Below are positions 6,253 to 6,814 of a stretch of 6,814 nt of DNA, piece by piece; position 1 is the stretch's first letter; each line of letters starts with the position of its first letter. The notes beneath the pieces were generated by a model, which searched no databases, had not been told where the DNA came from, and saw nothing but the letters and a program-made list of their open reading frames with translations. The stretch is from positions 1-6,814 of the forward strand of contig JAPKYY010000562.1 of assembly GCA_026394095.1 (NCBI GenBank). Direction: 5' to 3'. Made by a program: the position numbers and the translations under genes. Source of the stretch: Acidobacteriota bacterium (GTDB lineage: Bacteria > Acidobacteriota > Terriglobia > Bryobacterales > Bryobacteraceae).

Positions 6253-6308
6253 TTTGGTTGGTTGCGGGGGCATGATTTGAACATGCGACCTTTGGGTTAT
6301 GAGCCCAA
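6253..6308. mobile_element. Candidate attR core of an element integrated at tRNA-fMet
   Basis: The tRNA 3' half plus 6 nt of downstream flank. With the tRNA on the minus strand, native chromosome should lie to the left (below 6253) and element DNA to the right (above 6308), where the short repeats are. An intact tRNA-fMet is therefore expected at the far right end of the element, outside the window. Confidence 0.55.
6259..6308 (-). tRNA. 3' half of initiator tRNA-fMet(CAT), 5' half missing (attachment-site remnant)
   Basis: On the minus strand the piece reads from the anticodon stem to CCA. The anticodon stem is TTGGG/CCCAA around loop CTCATAA, giving anticodon CAT. Then come variable loop AGGTC, T-arm GCATG-TTCAAAT-CATGC, 3' acceptor strand CCCCGCA, discriminator A and encoded CCA. 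The three consecutive G:C pairs of the anticodon stem, and the CCCCGCAACCA end identical to that of E. coli tRNA-fMet, mark it as an initiator rather than elongator Met tRNA. Upstream, nothing pairs with CCCCGCA and there is no D-arm, so nucleotides 1-26 are absent and the piece cannot be a working tRNA. This is what an integration at a tRNA 3' end leaves at the distal junction (attR). Confidence 0.85.
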
Positions 6309-6316
6309 ACATAGAA

Positions 6317-6448
6317 TTGCCCTTGGTTACCCTCCATGGCCCTCCGTGCCCCGAAGTTGTTGATCCCATTGCCCTAGGTTGCCCTGGAGTGCCCTCAGTT
6401 TGGTGACAGTTTTGGTGACAGTTGCTCCTAAATGGCCCTGGGTTGCCC
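6317..6448 (+). repeat. Three copies of a 16-mer, consensus TKGCCCTNGGTTGCCC
   Basis: Copies at 6317-6332 (TTGCCCTTGGTTACCC), 6369-6384 (TTGCCCTAGGTTGCCC) and 6433-6448 (TGGCCCTGGGTTGCCC), all in the same orientation. Additional GCCCT half-motifs lie between them. They are candidate binding sites of an integrase or excisionase. Confidence 0.6.
6399..6422 (+). repeat. Tandem pair 1 of 12-mer TTTGGTGACAGT
   Basis: Two exact head-to-tail copies (6399-6410 and 6411-6422), about 90-110 nt from the tRNA remnant. The place and tandem layout suit arm-type sites of a tyrosine integrase; this is inference. Confidence 0.7.
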
Positions 6449-6453
6449 CGATT

Positions 6454-6477
6454 TTTGGTGACAATTTTGGTGACAGT
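6454..6477 (+). repeat. Tandem pair 2 of 12-mer TTTGGTGACART
   Basis: Copies at 6454-6465 (TTTGGTGACAAT, one mismatch) and 6466-6477 (exact), in the same orientation as pair 1 and starting 55 nt after it. Confidence 0.7.
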
Positions 6478-6499
6478 TCTTGCATCATTTTCAATGTTG

Positions 6500-6513
6500 A
6501 GCTTGTACAAGCT
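6500..6513. promoter_or_regulatory. Perfect 14-nt palindrome
   Basis: AGCTTGTACAAGCT is fully self-complementary and abuts GCTAGC (6511-6516). It suits the operator of a dimeric regulator, or could be a recombination-protein site. No adjacent gene is certain. Confidence 0.4.
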
Positions 6514-6736
6514 AGCATTCATACTTGGCTCATTGTGGACTAGCGCACGATCTTGAGTCAAGGCGAATTTAAGTACGCAGCAATCTTCGACGAATCCTGC
6601 ATTTCGATAACTGTCCAATTGGGTTGGGCGCACGCTGGCAGATCCAAGTCTCTTCAATGTCTCTGGCGTTGTGATGGTCCATCTTCAGCAGAGGTGGCCG
6701 GGTTCAATAGTATTGCGAGCGACGAGGCCACATCCT

Positions 6737-6802
6737 AAGCCCTAGCCTGAACTGAGAGTCGAAAGAGTTGCGCAGCGAAGGACAATATACCAAGCCCTAG
6801 CC
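6737..6802 (+). repeat. Two direct copies of AAGCCCTAGCC
   Basis: Exact 11-mers at 6737-6747 and 6792-6802, 55 nt apart. The same 55-nt spacing separates the two tandem 12-mer pairs. The function is unknown. Confidence 0.5.
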
Positions 6803-6814
6803 ACCCTGGTCGCA

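Larger units (their letters stand above)
6309..6814. other. Non-coding, repeat-rich end of a putative integrated element
   Basis: About 500 nt with no convincing gene. A 155-codon minus-strand frame (6190-6657) and a 61-codon plus-strand frame (6553-6738, TTG start) show no domain, signal or binding site. The first runs through the tRNA remnant and the short repeats, giving a low-complexity TVTKIVTK-like product. The region instead carries the repeats listed separately, a 14-nt palindrome and a repeated 11-mer near the edge. Confidence 0.55.

Noticed and set aside
6253..6340. Complete tRNA-Met, or a tRNA split by an intron
   Set aside because: No sequence in the adjacent 5' 90 nt pairs with CCCCGCA or forms a D-arm, and the break is before the anticodon stem, not in the anticodon loop where tRNA introns usually lie.
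6317..6477. CRISPR array
   Set aside because: The repeats are only 12 and 16 nt, partly directly tandem, with irregular gaps and no spacer-like regularity.
6190..6657. 155-codon minus-strand frame
   Set aside because: It spans the tRNA-fMet remnant and tandem 12-mers and gives low-complexity repeats with no domain. The DNA repeats explain it better.

Overview
The window looks like a piece of a soil-type Gram-negative chromosome, most likely Acidobacteriota (Solibacter/Bryobacter-like). This is an inference from the gene content: a protein with the NALKHG motif common in Acidobacteriota and Planctomycetota, a human-like formylglycine-generating enzyme paired with a PpiC-type isomerase, a VapBC module and several small secreted beta-rich proteins. 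No marker gene fixes the taxon.

Left part (1-2327, all minus strand). A PpiC/SurA-like peptidyl-prolyl isomerase is followed after 2 nt by a formylglycine-generating enzyme (FGE) that runs off the left edge. The pair is probably a sulfatase-maturation unit. Upstream of it is a separate gene for a basic, conserved NALKHG-motif protein of unknown function.

Middle (2328-4812). A gene-poor stretch holds the decayed C-terminal half of a VapC-type PIN toxin (minus strand, 2613-2849). A secreted two-domain beta-sandwich-like protein (plus strand, 3248-3964) follows and ends in a hairpin. Then comes an intact VapBC pair (minus strand, 4-nt overlap) with a near-palindromic operator candidate upstream.

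Right part (4813-6814). Two small exported proteins lie on opposite strands: a conserved hypothetical (plus) and a lipocalin-like protein (minus). Three related sequences at about 4959, 5601 and 6253, spaced about 640-650 nt, delimit these two genes. The rightmost is the 3' half (50 nt) of an initiator tRNA-fMet whose 5' half is missing. Immediately beyond it lie 500 nt without a convincing gene but with a dense set of short repeats: two tandem pairs of a 12-mer and three copies of a 16-mer. Together these look like the attR end of an integrated element that continues beyond the right edge, with the repeats as candidate arm sites for a tyrosine integrase or excisionase. No integrase gene is visible. 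The toxin relic, the intact toxin-antitoxin pair and the small one-gene modules fit an integration hotspot next to a tRNA gene.
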